Positions 1 to 6,251 of a DNA stretch of 19,641 bases are shown here, piece after piece; within the stretch, counting starts at the first letter, position 1; each line of letters starts with the position of its first letter. The stretch lies in NCBI GenBank assembly GCA_014376885.1, contig JACMQR010000135.1, forward strand, positions 1-19,641, written 5' to 3'. The position numbers and the translations under genes were made by a program. The notes under the pieces were generated by a model, which saw nothing but the letters and a program-made list of their open reading frames with translations, made no database searches and had not been told where the DNA came from. This DNA comes from Polaromonas sp. Lineage in GTDB: Bacteria; Pseudomonadota; Gammaproteobacteria; Burkholderiales; Burkholderiaceae_C.

Positions 1-426
1 AATCGGGCCGATGGTGCCGTCGACCTCGGCATTCATCAGCACCACATGCTTGCGGTGGGCCAGCGCTTCCAGCGTGACCTGGGCCGCATGCTCGATGGTG
101 CCGGTGAGCTCGACAATCGCGTCGACGCCAGCGGCCCGGCAAAGCAGCAATGCGTCGTCGGTGATGGCCGGCAGGCCGCGCTCGATGGCCTGCTCGAGCT
201 GGGTCACCGTCTCGACGGTACGCACGGCGTCGACGCCGGCTTCCTGATAGGCGCGCCTGGCCTTGTCCAGCGTGCGGTTGGCAATGGCCACCACCCGCAT
301 TCCGGGGGTGGCGTTGACGATTTGCAGGGCCACGCCGCGTGCCATGAAGCCGGCGCCGACCAGCCCCACGCGGATCGGTCTGCCCGCGCGCTCCAGGCGC
401 TGCAAGGCGCTGTCGATGATGATCAT
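1..426 (-). CDS. NAD(P)-dependent oxidoreductase, homoserine-dehydrogenase-like (SAF-domain type), partial
   Basis: This reading frame is open from an ATG at 426 down to the left edge, so 142 N-terminal residues are seen and the C-terminus is missing. Near residues 19-31 it has a Rossmann dinucleotide-binding loop (RVGLVGAGFMARG; G24, G26, G31), followed by a helix and the stretch VVAIANRTLDKARRAY. The pattern recalls the predicted homoserine dehydrogenase-like oxidoreductases with a C-terminal SAF domain that occur in polysaccharide gene clusters; the SAF part would lie outside the window. The start overlaps the stop of the upstream epimerase as ATGA, which suggests translational coupling and a shared operon with the nucleotide-sugar genes. 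Family assignment comes from remembered similarity; the substrate is unknown. It is probably a sugar- or lipid-modifying dehydrogenase for a surface glycan rather than an amino-acid enzyme. Confidence 0.72.
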   Translation of the reverse strand, partial: MIIIDSALQRLERAGRPIRVGLVGAGFMARGVALQIVNATPGMRVVAIANRTLDKARRAYQEAGVDAVRTVETVTQLEQAIERGLPAITDDALLLCRAAGVDAIVELTGTIEHAAQVTLEALAHRKHVVLMNAEVDGTIGPI

Positions 427-980
427 GATGCGTTGTCCTGTCCAGTGTCCTGGCGGATGAAGTCGGGCCAGTGGCGGTCCTTGTCCGACATGTCGAGCAC
501 CGGCACCGGCCAGTCGATGGCGAAGGCCGGGTCGTCGTAACGCGCCCCTTGTTCGGCCGCCGGCGTGTAGAAGGCCGACACCTGGTAGGTGACGGCTGCA
601 TCTTCCGTCAGCGTGACGAAGCCATGCGTGAAGCCCTTGGGAACCAGCAGCATCCGGCCGTTGGCTTCGCTCAGCTCGACGCCGATCCATTGGCAGTAGG
701 TGGGCGACTCCGGGCGGATGTCGACAATCGCGTCCCAGATGGCGCCACGCACGCAGCGCACCAGCTTGTCCTCGGCATGGGGCGCCAACTGGTAGTGCAT
801 GCCGCGCAGCGTGCCCGGGCGGCGCGTCAGCGACAGGTTGGTCTGCACCATCCGCGTGGGCAGGCCGTGGCTTTCGAACTCGCGCTCGCAATAGGTCCGG
901 CCAAAGTAGCCGCGCGCGTCCTCGCGCCGCTCGACATCGATGAGTGTCGCCCCGGGCAGGGCGGTCTTTGTGAAAATCAT
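423..980 (-). CDS. rfbC: RmlC-type sugar-nucleotide 3,5-epimerase (dTDP-4-dehydrorhamnose 3,5-epimerase family)
   Basis: The 185-residue product has the normal length of RmlC cupin epimerases, which epimerise C3 and C5 of a 4-keto-6-deoxyhexose nucleotide in the cytoplasm. Visible family hallmarks are the early DxRGYFGRTY stretch (21-30), the catalytic-His motif LRGMHYQ (His62), Lys72, the VPKGFTHGF turn (113-121) and the VTYQVSAFY segment (130-138), which supplies the active-site Tyr. AAGGA lies five bases before the ATG at 980, so the start is well supported. It follows the cytidylyltransferase by 37 nt, and its stop overlaps the next gene's start. Because its partner makes CDP-glucose, the true substrate may be a CDP-linked 4-keto-6-deoxy sugar rather than the dTDP sugar named for the family. 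The family call is firm; the substrate is inferred. Confidence 0.9.
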   Translation of the reverse strand: MIFTKTALPGATLIDVERREDARGYFGRTYCEREFESHGLPTRMVQTNLSLTRRPGTLRGMHYQLAPHAEDKLVRCVRGAIWDAIVDIRPESPTYCQWIGVELSEANGRMLLVPKGFTHGFVTLTEDAAVTYQVSAFYTPAAEQGARYDDPAFAIDWPVPVLDMSDKDRHWPDFIRQDTGQDNAS

Positions 981-1017
981 GGCATTCCTTTTTCCAAATC
1001 AAGGGAGACCGGTCGGG

Positions 1018-1791
1018 CTACCATTTTTTCCAGGGCGCCTTGCCGCCTTCCCACAGCAGCTCGAGGGTTTGCTTGTCGTGCAGCGTGTCCATCGGCTGCC
1101 AGAAGCCTTCATGGCGAAAGGCGGCCAGTTGCTCGGACGCGGCCAGCTGCTCCATCGGCCCGCGCTCCCAGATGGTGCTGTCGCCTTCGATCAGGTCGAT
1201 CACTTCGGGCTCCAGCACAAAAAATCCGCCATTCACCCAGGCGCCGTCGCCGCCCGGCTTTTCCTTGAAGCTGGGTACTCGCATATTGTCCGAAGGCAGG
1301 GTGAAGGCGCCGAAACGGCCCGGAGGCTGTACCGCGGTCACCGTGGCCAGCGTTTTTTGCGCCCGGTGAAAGGCGATCAGCGCGGTGATGTCGACATTGC
1401 TGACACCATCGCCATAGGTGCAGCAAAACGGCCCTTCGCCCAGGTACTTGGCCGCGCGCTTGATGCGCCCGCCAGTCATCACATTGAGCCCGGTGTCGAC
1501 CAGCGTGACCTTCCACGGCTCGGTCGTGGCTCTGAGCAGGGTCGTCGTGCCTTCGCGCATGTCAAAGGTGATGTCGGCGCCGTCCATGGCGTAATCCCGG
1601 AAAAACTGCTTGATCAAGTGGCCTTTGTAGCCGCAGCAGATCACGAAATCATTGACGCCGTGGGCCAGGTACATCTTCATGATGTGCCACAAAATCGGCC
1701 GGCCGCCGATTTCCACCATTGGCTTGGGCCGGATGGCGCTTTCCTCGCTGATGCGTGTTCCAAAGCCGCCGGCCAGGATCATTGCCTGCAT
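1018..1791 (-). CDS. rfbF: Glucose-1-phosphate cytidylyltransferase
   Basis: The 257-residue product joins CTP and alpha-D-glucose-1-phosphate to give CDP-glucose and pyrophosphate. This is the first step towards CDP-linked 6-deoxy and dideoxy sugars for O-antigen or other surface glycans. The N-terminal nucleotidyltransferase signature [15 protein letters not shown] is followed by [18 protein letters not shown], as in Rfb[10 protein letters not shown] segment fits the metal-binding Asp motif, and the [17 protein letters not shown] region is typical of the family's central domain. Length and motifs are complete. AAGGA lies seven bases before the ATG at 1791. The usual next enzyme, CDP-glucose 4,6-dehydratase (RfbG), is not in the visible part of the cluster and may lie beyond the left edge. 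Confidence 0.95.
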   Translation of the reverse strand: MQAMILAGGFGTRISEESAIRPKPMVEIGGRPILWHIMKMYLAHGVNDFVICCGYKGHLIKQFFRDYAMDGADITFDMREGTTTLLRATTEPWKVTLVDTGLNVMTGGRIKRAAKYLGEGPFCCTYGDGVSNVDITALIAFHRAQKTLATVTAVQPPGRFGAFTLPSDNMRVPSFKEKPGGDGAWVNGGFFVLEPEVIDLIEGDSTIWERGPMEQLAASEQLAAFRHEGFWQPMDTLHDKQTLELLWEGGKAPWKKW

Positions 1792-1823
1792 GTTGATTCC
1801 TTCATGGTGAGGGTTGCTGGCTG

Positions 1824-1846
1824 CCCCGGACAGTCCGGAGCCGGGG
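1824..1846 (-). repeat. GC-rich inverted repeat between glycosyltransferase and rfbF
   Basis: A perfect 6-bp hairpin CCGGAC-A-GTCCGG lies at 1826-1838. The alternative pairing CCCCGG (1824-1829) with CCGGGG (1841-1846) competes with it. It lies in the 99-nt gap between the glycosyltransferase stop and the rfbF start, on the transcribed minus strand. There is no T-run, so it is not a canonical intrinsic terminator. It could be a processing or attenuation structure within an operon. Function is unproven. Confidence 0.35.
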
Positions 1847-1890
1847 TGCCAGGGGAAAGCGCCGCGCCAGGCCGCGCCGGGAAAAGCCGT

Positions 1891-2976
1891 TCATGGCGCT
1901 GCTGCAGATAAATTCACCGCCCGGCCGCCGGGGCTTGGCGCCTGGACCTTGCAGGCCGGCCTGGCTGCGCCGGCAAATGCCTGGGTGCCAACCAGCTCTT
2001 CCAGCACCCGGGTGCGAACGGGGGACGCCGGGTCATCGGGAAACTTGCGGGCAAAGAAAGCCGGTATTTTTTTCAGATGCTCCAGGTCTTTTTCCTCGAA
2101 TTTCCCGGGATGGGCCTGGTCGAACTTCTGGATGTAATGGTTCATCGGTCCCTTGGCGGGTCCGACATGCATCAAGAGCGTCGGAATCAGAAATTCGTCG
2201 GCGATGGCCAAATGGCTGAAATAGTCCCGCACCCCTGGGGACAGGAATTTTTCGAGCATGCCGGCGACGACATGCCGGCTGGCCCCGAACCACACCGAGC
2301 CGTAATAGGGGCGAAATGTGGCGTCGAAAATATGGCGGCCCACCGCCGGCCGGGTCAGCGCCTTGATGGCCTTGAGCGCCATCCAGCCCAGCGGACTTTT
2401 GCGCCCGCCGCTGTGCAGCCAGATGCCGGCCTCGTCCCCGCGCCGGGACGAGGCGCCAAAGTAGATTTCCCCCAGGCGCCGGACCAGCCGGTGGCGTATT
2501 GATTTTTGGGGCGTCAGCGCCCGGTAGCCAACCGACATCAGCGCATCGTGGTCGCCAAACAGATCGACGCAGTCAAAGTGAGCTTCGGTCGTGCCCGAGA
2601 TGTGCGCTTCAAACGCGCTGATGGGCTTGATGGGCAGGCAGCTGGGGCTGAGCAGCTGGAGATAGTCAAAGTCCAGGTTGGCCAGCGCATAGTTCATCGA
2701 ATGGAAAATGCCGTCGACAAAGCCAAAAACCGCCCAGCCGGTGCGCCTCGGGTTGGGCACAAACCGCACGTTGGGCGCTGTCAAGGCAAAGTCCGGCGTC
2801 TGGGAAAAATCATGGTGCACCAGCACGGTGTGCGGCGCCAGGGCGTGGGCCAGCTGGTCAACCGCCTCCGGCCGGCCGACAGCGGACATTACTACGAAGA
2901 CAATCGTGGGCCTTAGTTTGTCGTCGGGCTGCATGGGCTGCCTGGCCGGTCCGGGCAGGTTGCCAGGGTGTTCCAT
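1891..2976 (-). CDS. Beta-1,6-N-acetylglucosaminyltransferase-like glycosyltransferase (GT14, Core-2/I-branching family)
   Basis: The predicted protein has 361 residues. I chose the ATG at 2976 because AGGA lies seven bases upstream; a TTG at 3009 would add 11 residues but has no good ribosome site. Features recalling the bacterial 'Branch' (GT14) family are the opening strand IVFVVMSAVGRP, then TVLVHHDFSQ, the WAVFGFVDGIFHSMNYAL segment, and DFDYLQLLSPSCLPIKP, corresponding to the 'LSGQDYPI' region of the family. There is no membrane segment, so it is probably a cytoplasmic transferase acting on a lipid-linked glycan. It precedes rfbF on the same strand and probably belongs to the same polysaccharide cluster. 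The donor and acceptor sugars cannot be read from the sequence; the family call is from memory of conserved stretches. Confidence 0.75.
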   Translation of the reverse strand: MEHPGNLPGPARQPMQPDDKLRPTIVFVVMSAVGRPEAVDQLAHALAPHTVLVHHDFSQTPDFALTAPNVRFVPNPRRTGWAVFGFVDGIFHSMNYALANLDFDYLQLLSPSCLPIKPISAFEAHISGTTEAHFDCVDLFGDHDALMSVGYRALTPQKSIRHRLVRRLGEIYFGASSRRGDEAGIWLHSGGRKSPLGWMALKAIKALTRPAVGRHIFDATFRPYYGSVWFGASRHVVAGMLEKFLSPGVRDYFSHLAIADEFLIPTLLMHVGPAKGPMNHYIQKFDQAHPGKFEEKDLEHLKKIPAFFARKFPDDPASPVRTRVLEELVGTQAFAGAARPACKVQAPSPGGRAVNLSAAAP

Positions 2977-3044
2977 CGAATTTCCTGTAGGTAGGTCAAG
3001 TTTTATCAATTTGTGAAGACTTGTTGATCCTTCTTAGTGTTTGC

Positions 3045-3069
3045 GAGATCGCCTAAAGGCGTCAATCTC
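3045..3069. repeat. Bulged hairpin in the leader of the GT14 gene
   Basis: Two nested stems are present: GAGAT (3045-3049) pairs with ATCTC (3065-3069), and CGCCT (3050-3054) pairs with AGGCG (3057-3061). The loop is AA and TCA forms a three-base bulge. It lies about 70 nt upstream of the glycosyltransferase start, between that start and the direct repeats at 3073-3103. No T-run follows on either strand, so it is not an intrinsic terminator. If transcribed it would be a leader structure; as DNA it could be an operator. Confidence 0.35.
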
Positions 3070-3072
3070 ATG

Positions 3073-3103
3073 AATGGACTAATAAAGTGTCACAAATGGA
3101 CTA
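3073..3103 (-). promoter_or_regulatory. Direct repeat pair AATGGACTA, candidate activator or operator site
   Basis: The 9-mer AATGGACTA occurs exactly at 3073-3081 and 3095-3103, a 22-bp period, i.e. two helical turns. Read on the minus strand, the direction of the GT14 gene, it is TAGTCCATT twice. An additional TGTCA (3088-3092) and TGACA (3105-3109) make an inverted pair around the second copy. The stretch is AT-richer than its surroundings and sits in the 182-nt gap between the DTW gene and the glycosyltransferase. A dimeric response regulator or similar factor is plausible. I do not recognise the motif and see no strong -10/-35 pair. Confidence 0.4.
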
Positions 3104-3158
3104 TTGACAGGGTGTTGCTTGTTGAGCGGTTTCTTCAGCCGGCCAGGAAAAGCCGTTT

Positions 3159-3815
3159 TCAGCCGGCTTGACGCCCCAATTGCTGCGCCACCCAATCGTC
3201 AAAGGCGGCCAGCAAGGCTGCGAACTGGCCGCTGCCGCCGTGCAGTTGCGCCAGCGCGGCGCAGGTCGCCTCCAGGGTGCAAAGCTGGTGGGCGCGGTGG
3301 GCGGTGCGAACCCGGTAGCGGGAGGCGGGCAGGTCTGTGAGCGCCAGGCGCGGCAGCTGCTGCAGCAGCGGGTTGCAGTGCAGCATCTTGCGGCTTTTGC
3401 GCCAGGTACCGTCCAGCACGACCAGGCGCAGCCGGGCTGAATTGCACCCGCTGTCAAGCCCCTGCGCTGCACGTGCTTGACTGACCTGCGTGTTTTCCTG
3501 CGGCGTGCCGTTCAGCGTTTCCGGATACAGCAAGACTGCGTGCCTCGTGCCGGCTGCGGGGTTGCCAGGCGAAAACGGCTCGCTCAGCAGGGTTGACAGA
3601 TCGGCAAACTTTTCGCCGGTCACCAGCCGGCTGCCCGGCAGGCTCAGGTGCAACAGGCGCGCGCTGCCTTTGGGATGGCTGACTTCCAGCGGGTGCTGCA
3701 GGATCAGCACCTCGACCGGATGCGCGACGCGTGTGACCCACTGGCAAATACATGCGTTTTGCGGACGCAGACAGGCCGTGCAGAGCAGGCGTTTGGTCGT
3801 GGGGGCGGGTGTCAT
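3159..3815 (-). CDS. DTW-domain protein, probable tRNA-uridine aminocarboxypropyltransferase (TapT-like)
   Basis: The predicted protein has 218 residues, close to the length of Escherichia coli TapT/YfiP. That enzyme adds the 3-amino-3-carboxypropyl group of S-adenosylmethionine to a tRNA uridine (acp3U). The N-terminal [13 protein letters not shown] stretch has four Cys (C-x2-C-x6-C-x-C) suited to a structural zinc. The defining Asp-Gly-Thr-Trp motif occurs in [14 protein letters not shown]. Strands [11 protein letters not shown] and the SARLLHLSL segment fit the family core. I prefer the ATG at 3815 because the conserved part starts just after it; no clear ribosome site is seen, and an upstream in-frame start at 3911 would add 32 non-conserved residues. 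It stands alone on this strand, downstream of the scar at 3978-4578. Confidence 0.85.
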   Translation of the reverse strand: MTPAPTTKRLLCTACLRPQNACICQWVTRVAHPVEVLILQHPLEVSHPKGSARLLHLSLPGSRLVTGEKFADLSTLLSEPFSPGNPAAGTRHAVLLYPETLNGTPQENTQVSQARAAQGLDSGCNSARLRLVVLDGTWRKSRKMLHCNPLLQQLPRLALTDLPASRYRVRTAHRAHQLCTLEATCAALAQLHGGSGQFAALLAAFDDWVAQQLGRQAG

Positions 3816-3936
3816 CAAAGAATTTTTTAAAAAATGCGGGCACCCACGGACTGGCTGCGATTCACCCAGATGGAGGTGACATTTTGAACCAGCCGGCAGG
3901 GAAAAGGCCACCGACTGCTGGCAAATTCACGCCGGT

Positions 3937-3954
3937 GTCGGATTTGTCGGATTT
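3937..3954. repeat. Tandem 9-mer GTCGGATTT x2
   Basis: Two exact adjacent copies of GTCGGATTT lie in the gap between the DTW gene start and the NrsF/DUF1109 remnant. It is short, with no assigned function, and is recorded as a local duplication next to a rearranged region. Confidence 0.5.
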
Positions 3955-3977
3955 CCCAAGGCCTTGCGTCAGCCGGA

Positions 3978-4163
3978 CTACCACCGCAACACCCGCGGCC
4001 CCAGCACCGCTCCGGTCAGCGTCGGTATCGCCATACCCAGCATGCACCACACTGCCAGAAAAGGGGCAGCCGATTCCGGGCAGTGCAGCGCATACACCAG
4101 CGCACTCAAGGCACCGGCCAGCAAGCCGGCGCCGGCGAGCGCCCGGCGGCCAGGCCGTGCCAC
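3978..4163 (-). pseudogene. C-terminal remnant of an NrsF/DUF1109-family anti-sigma membrane protein
   Basis: Only about 60 residues remain, ending at a TAG at 3978-3980. The segment [19 protein letters not shown] followed by [21 protein letters not shown] matches, from memory, the last two membrane helices of DUF1109/NrsF proteins ([18 protein letters not shown]...GALLGPRLLRW). Intact members have about 200 residues and six helices and restrain an ECF (SigF-type) sigma factor encoded next to them. Upstream of about 4150 the similarity stops, and the frame soon meets a stop at 4206-4208. The GTG at 4163 is only a formal start. The break coincides with the left arm of the 18-bp inverted repeat. 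No sigma gene is present. I interpret it as a decayed gene end. Confidence 0.68.
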
Positions 4164-4199
4164 CCGCCGGGCTGCGCGGCCGGTGGCACGGCCTGGCCG
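4147..4199. repeat. 18-bp perfect inverted repeat at the nrsF/doxX junction
   Basis: The arms CGGCCAGGCCGTGCCACC (4147-4164) and GGTGGCACGGCCTGGCCG (4182-4199) are exact reverse complements separated by 17 nt. The left arm lies where recognisable NrsF/DUF1109 coding ends, and the right arm lies where recognisable doxX coding begins on the other strand. Each remnant is therefore preceded, in its own reading direction, by the same 18 bases. This looks like a fold-back or inversion junction rather than a terminator; no T-run follows on either side. Confidence 0.75.
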
Positions 4200-4578
4200 G
4201 CCGGCTCACCCGGCTGGTGCCGCATGACGCGCTGGCGCTGGTGAACCGGGTGGCCATCGCCGCCATCCTTTTCATGTCCGGCCGCACCAAGGTCGAGGGC
4301 TGGCTGACGGTCACCGACAGTGCCTATTCGCTGCTCCGGGACGAATACCGGCTGCCGCGGGTGCCGGTCGACATTGCCGCCCGCGCGGCCGCCTGCGCCG
4401 GGCACCTGTTTCCCTTGCTGCTGGTGCTGGGGCTGTTCACCCGGCTGTCGGCCCTGGCGCTGCTGGGCATGACGCTGGTGATCCAGATCTTCGTTTACCC
4501 GGATGCCTGGCCGACGCACCTGTCATGGGCCGCGGCGCAGGGACGCTGTCGCTGGACCGCCTGTTTCGGCTCCGCTAG
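4184..4578 (+). pseudogene. DoxX-family membrane protein, broken remnant
   Basis: The frame reads [20 protein letters not shown], then [23 protein letters not shown], and [20 protein letters not shown] ending in [18 protein letters not shown]. This is the DoxX core with three membrane helices, the family usually having about 140-160 residues and four helices. After HLSWAA (about 4537) the fourth helix is missing. The expected tail [12 protein letters not shown] plus TAG (4540-4578) resumes in another frame, which implies a deletion of length 1 modulo 3. No ATG start is seen: a GTG in LVPHD is possible, but the front merges into the inverted repeat. DoxX genes accompany sigF-nrsF and DUF2282/DUF692/DUF2063 (bufferin-type) clusters, which fits the neighbouring NrsF remnant. 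Confidence 0.68.
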
Positions 4579-4663
4579 AGCGGCTGGTTCGGCGCCATTG
4601 GCGCTGGCTGGGCCAGTGCGCCGCGGTCAACGCGCGCCTCCCTGCAAGCTGCGGGAGCCCCCG

Positions 4664-4669
4664 CATAAT
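4664..4669 (+). promoter_or_regulatory. Candidate -10 box (CATAAT) for the GST pair
   Basis: CATAAT lies 34 nt before the GTG start of the first GST, at a sensible distance for a short leader. The -35 region (around 4640-4647, CTGCAA) is weak. Upstream, CTCCC and GGGAG around 4638-4656 form a small inverted repeat. This is a tentative call. Confidence 0.3.
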
Positions 4670-4702
4670 GGCTGGGCACCTCATTGTTTATAAGGACCTC
4701 AC

Positions 4703-5401
4703 GTGATCAAGTTCTACTACCATCCCTCCCCGAATCCCCTCAAGGTGGCGCTTTTCCTCGAAGAAAGCGGCTTGCCGTATGAACTGGTGCCGGTGGATAC
4801 CCGCAAGGGCGAACAGCACGCGCCGAGCTTCAGCGCCCTCAATCCGAACGCCAAGACGCCGGCGCTGGTCGATGGCGACGCCGTCGTCTTCGACAGCAAC
4901 GCTATCCTGCTCTACCTGGCCGAGAAGACCGGCCAGTTCCTCCCGGCGAACACGCCCGAGGCGCGCGCGCAAATGTACTCGTGGCTGATGTTCGTGGCCA
5001 CCGGCATCGGTCCGTACTCCGGCCAGGCGGTGCACTTCAGGCACTTTGCGCCCGAGCCCAAGGCCTATGCGGTGAACCGCTACGGCTTCGAAGCGCAGCG
5101 TCACTGGGACCTCATCGATGCGCGCCTGGCGCAGCACCCCTACATGCTCGGAGACAAGTACACGCTGGTCGACATGGCGGTATGGGGCTGGGCGCGTGCC
5201 GTGCCCTTCATCCTCGGGCCCGATGCGTGGACGACGCTGCCCAACGTCAAGCGCCTGCTCGACGAAGTCAATGCGCGGCCGGCGGCGCAACGCGCCGAAG
5301 CGCTGAAGCTGCGCCATGCCTTCAAGGCCGAGATGGACGACGACGCCCGCAAGGTGCTGTTTCCTCAAAACGCTCGCCTGGACGCGGAACTGGCGAAATG
5401 A
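4703..5401 (+). CDS. Glutathione S-transferase family protein (YghU/YfcG-like)
   Basis: The 232-residue product has an N-terminal thioredoxin-like GST domain (residues 1-80; FYYHPSPNPLKVALFLEESG, then NPNAKTPALVDGDAVVFDSNAILLYLAEK with the cis-Pro after the strand turn). The all-helical C-terminal domain includes YMLGDKYTLVDMAVWGWARA, the N-capping box and hydrophobic staple region of GSTs. The start is GTG at 4703, supported by AAGGA six bases upstream. The SPN residues near 9-11 match the position of the Thr/Asn active-site residues of nu-class (YfcG/YghU) enzymes, so disulfide reductase or conjugating activity is plausible. It overlaps the second GST by ATGA, so the pair forms a two-gene operon. 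The physiological substrate is unknown. Confidence 0.9.
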   Translation: MIKFYYHPSPNPLKVALFLEESGLPYELVPVDTRKGEQHAPSFSALNPNAKTPALVDGDAVVFDSNAILLYLAEKTGQFLPANTPEARAQMYSWLMFVATGIGPYSGQAVHFRHFAPEPKAYAVNRYGFEAQRHWDLIDARLAQHPYMLGDKYTLVDMAVWGWARAVPFILGPDAWTTLPNVKRLLDEVNARPAAQRAEALKLRHAFKAEMDDDARKVLFPQNARLDAELAK

Positions 5402-6096
5402 TCGACCTGCATTACTGGACCACACCCAACGGCCACAAGGTGACCCTGTTTCTCTAAGAAGCAGGGCTTCCCTACCGGATCGTGCCAGTGCATATTGGCC
5501 AGGGCGATCAGTTCGAGCCTGAATTCCTGCGCATTGCGCCCAACAACCGGATCCCGGCGATGGTTGACCACGCGCCGGCCGACGGGGGCGCGCCGCTCCC
5601 GGTCTTTGAATCGGGCGCCATCTTGCTGTACCTCGCCAACAAGGTAAAGCAATTCATACCGCCCGACCTGCGCGGCCGCAACATGGCGCTGCAGTGGTTG
5701 TTCTGGCAGATGGGCGGGCTCGGGCCGATGGCCGGCCAGAACCACCATTTCGTGCAGTACGCGCCCGAGCAACTGCCTTACGCCATAGAACGCTATGTGA
5801 AAGAGACCGCGCGGCTTTATGGCGTGCTGAACAAGCACCTGTCCGACGGCCGCGAATTCATTGCCGGTGACTATTCGATCGCTGACATGGCGTGCTACCC
5901 CTGGATCGTGCCCCACGAGCGGCAGCGCCAGAAGCTGGAGGATTTTCCCCAGCTGGCGCAGTGGTTCGAACGGGTGGGCAAACGCCCGGCCACCGAGCGC
6001 GCCTACGCGCTGGCTAAGGAGATCAACACCGCGCCGGTGGTTGACGAGGCGGCGAAAGGCGTATTGTTCGGCCAGGACGCCTCGACAGTGCGTTGA
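5398..6096 (+). pseudogene. Second glutathione S-transferase (YghU/YfcG-like), interrupted by an in-frame TAA
   Basis: From the ATG at 5398, which overlaps the stop of the first GST, the frame reads MIDLHYWTTPNGHKVTLFL and then TAA at 5455-5457. It continues without further stops for 212 codons to the natural TGA at 6094-6096. The first GST reads FLEESG at this point, so the TAA stands where GAA (Glu) is expected, a single G-to-T change. Everything downstream is intact GST sequence (APNNRIPAMVD, FESGAILLYLANK, FIAGDYSIADMACYPW). Restart at GTG 5482 is possible, but it would lack the first strand and helix with the TTPN active-site region. UAA is not a recoded codon in known bacterial systems. 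It is either a young pseudogene or a sequencing error. Confidence 0.85.
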
Positions 6097-6103
6097 TGTG
6101 GTG

Positions 6104-6160
6104 GCTATTAAAAAGTGAGCAAATGGCGCTTGCATCACAAGCGCAAAAGACTGATTTGAG
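6104..6160. repeat. Comamonadaceae-type dispersed intergenic repeat, copy 1
   Basis: This GCTATTAAAAA...GATTTGAG unit contains a perfect hairpin GCGCTTG (6126-6132), loop CATCA, CAAGCGC (6138-6144). Its reverse complement aligns with the copy at 10672-10722: CTCAAATC, then CTTT.G.GCTTG, then ATTTGCT and AT-rich A/T runs. I recall closely related intergenic units as abundant in Polaromonas and Acidovorax-type genomes. It lies in the convergent gap between the broken GST and scpA, where it could help end transcription, although there is no T-run. Confidence 0.55.
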
Positions 6161-6251
6161 CGATAAGAATTTTTGGGGAAATGGGTCGCCCGAACGCCAG
6201 GGTGATTGCAAGGCTCAAGGCATGGGGGGTACGCCGACAGCGTTTTCGCGG

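Noticed and set aside
4147..4199. Intrinsic terminator
   Set aside because: The stem is strong but no T-run follows on either strand, and its arms coincide with the ends of two gene remnants, so a rearrangement junction explains it better.
3752..4693. One 313-residue protein covering the DTW start region to the GST promoter
   Set aside because: The front is antisense to the DTW gene and the end is non-homologous read-through. Only the middle (4184-4537) matches DoxX, so it is annotated as a broken doxX.
5455..5457. Recoding of the TAA in the second GST (selenocysteine or pyrrolysine-like)
   Set aside because: Known bacterial recoding uses UGA or UAG, no structural signal is seen, and the paralogue has Glu here; mutation or sequence error is simpler.
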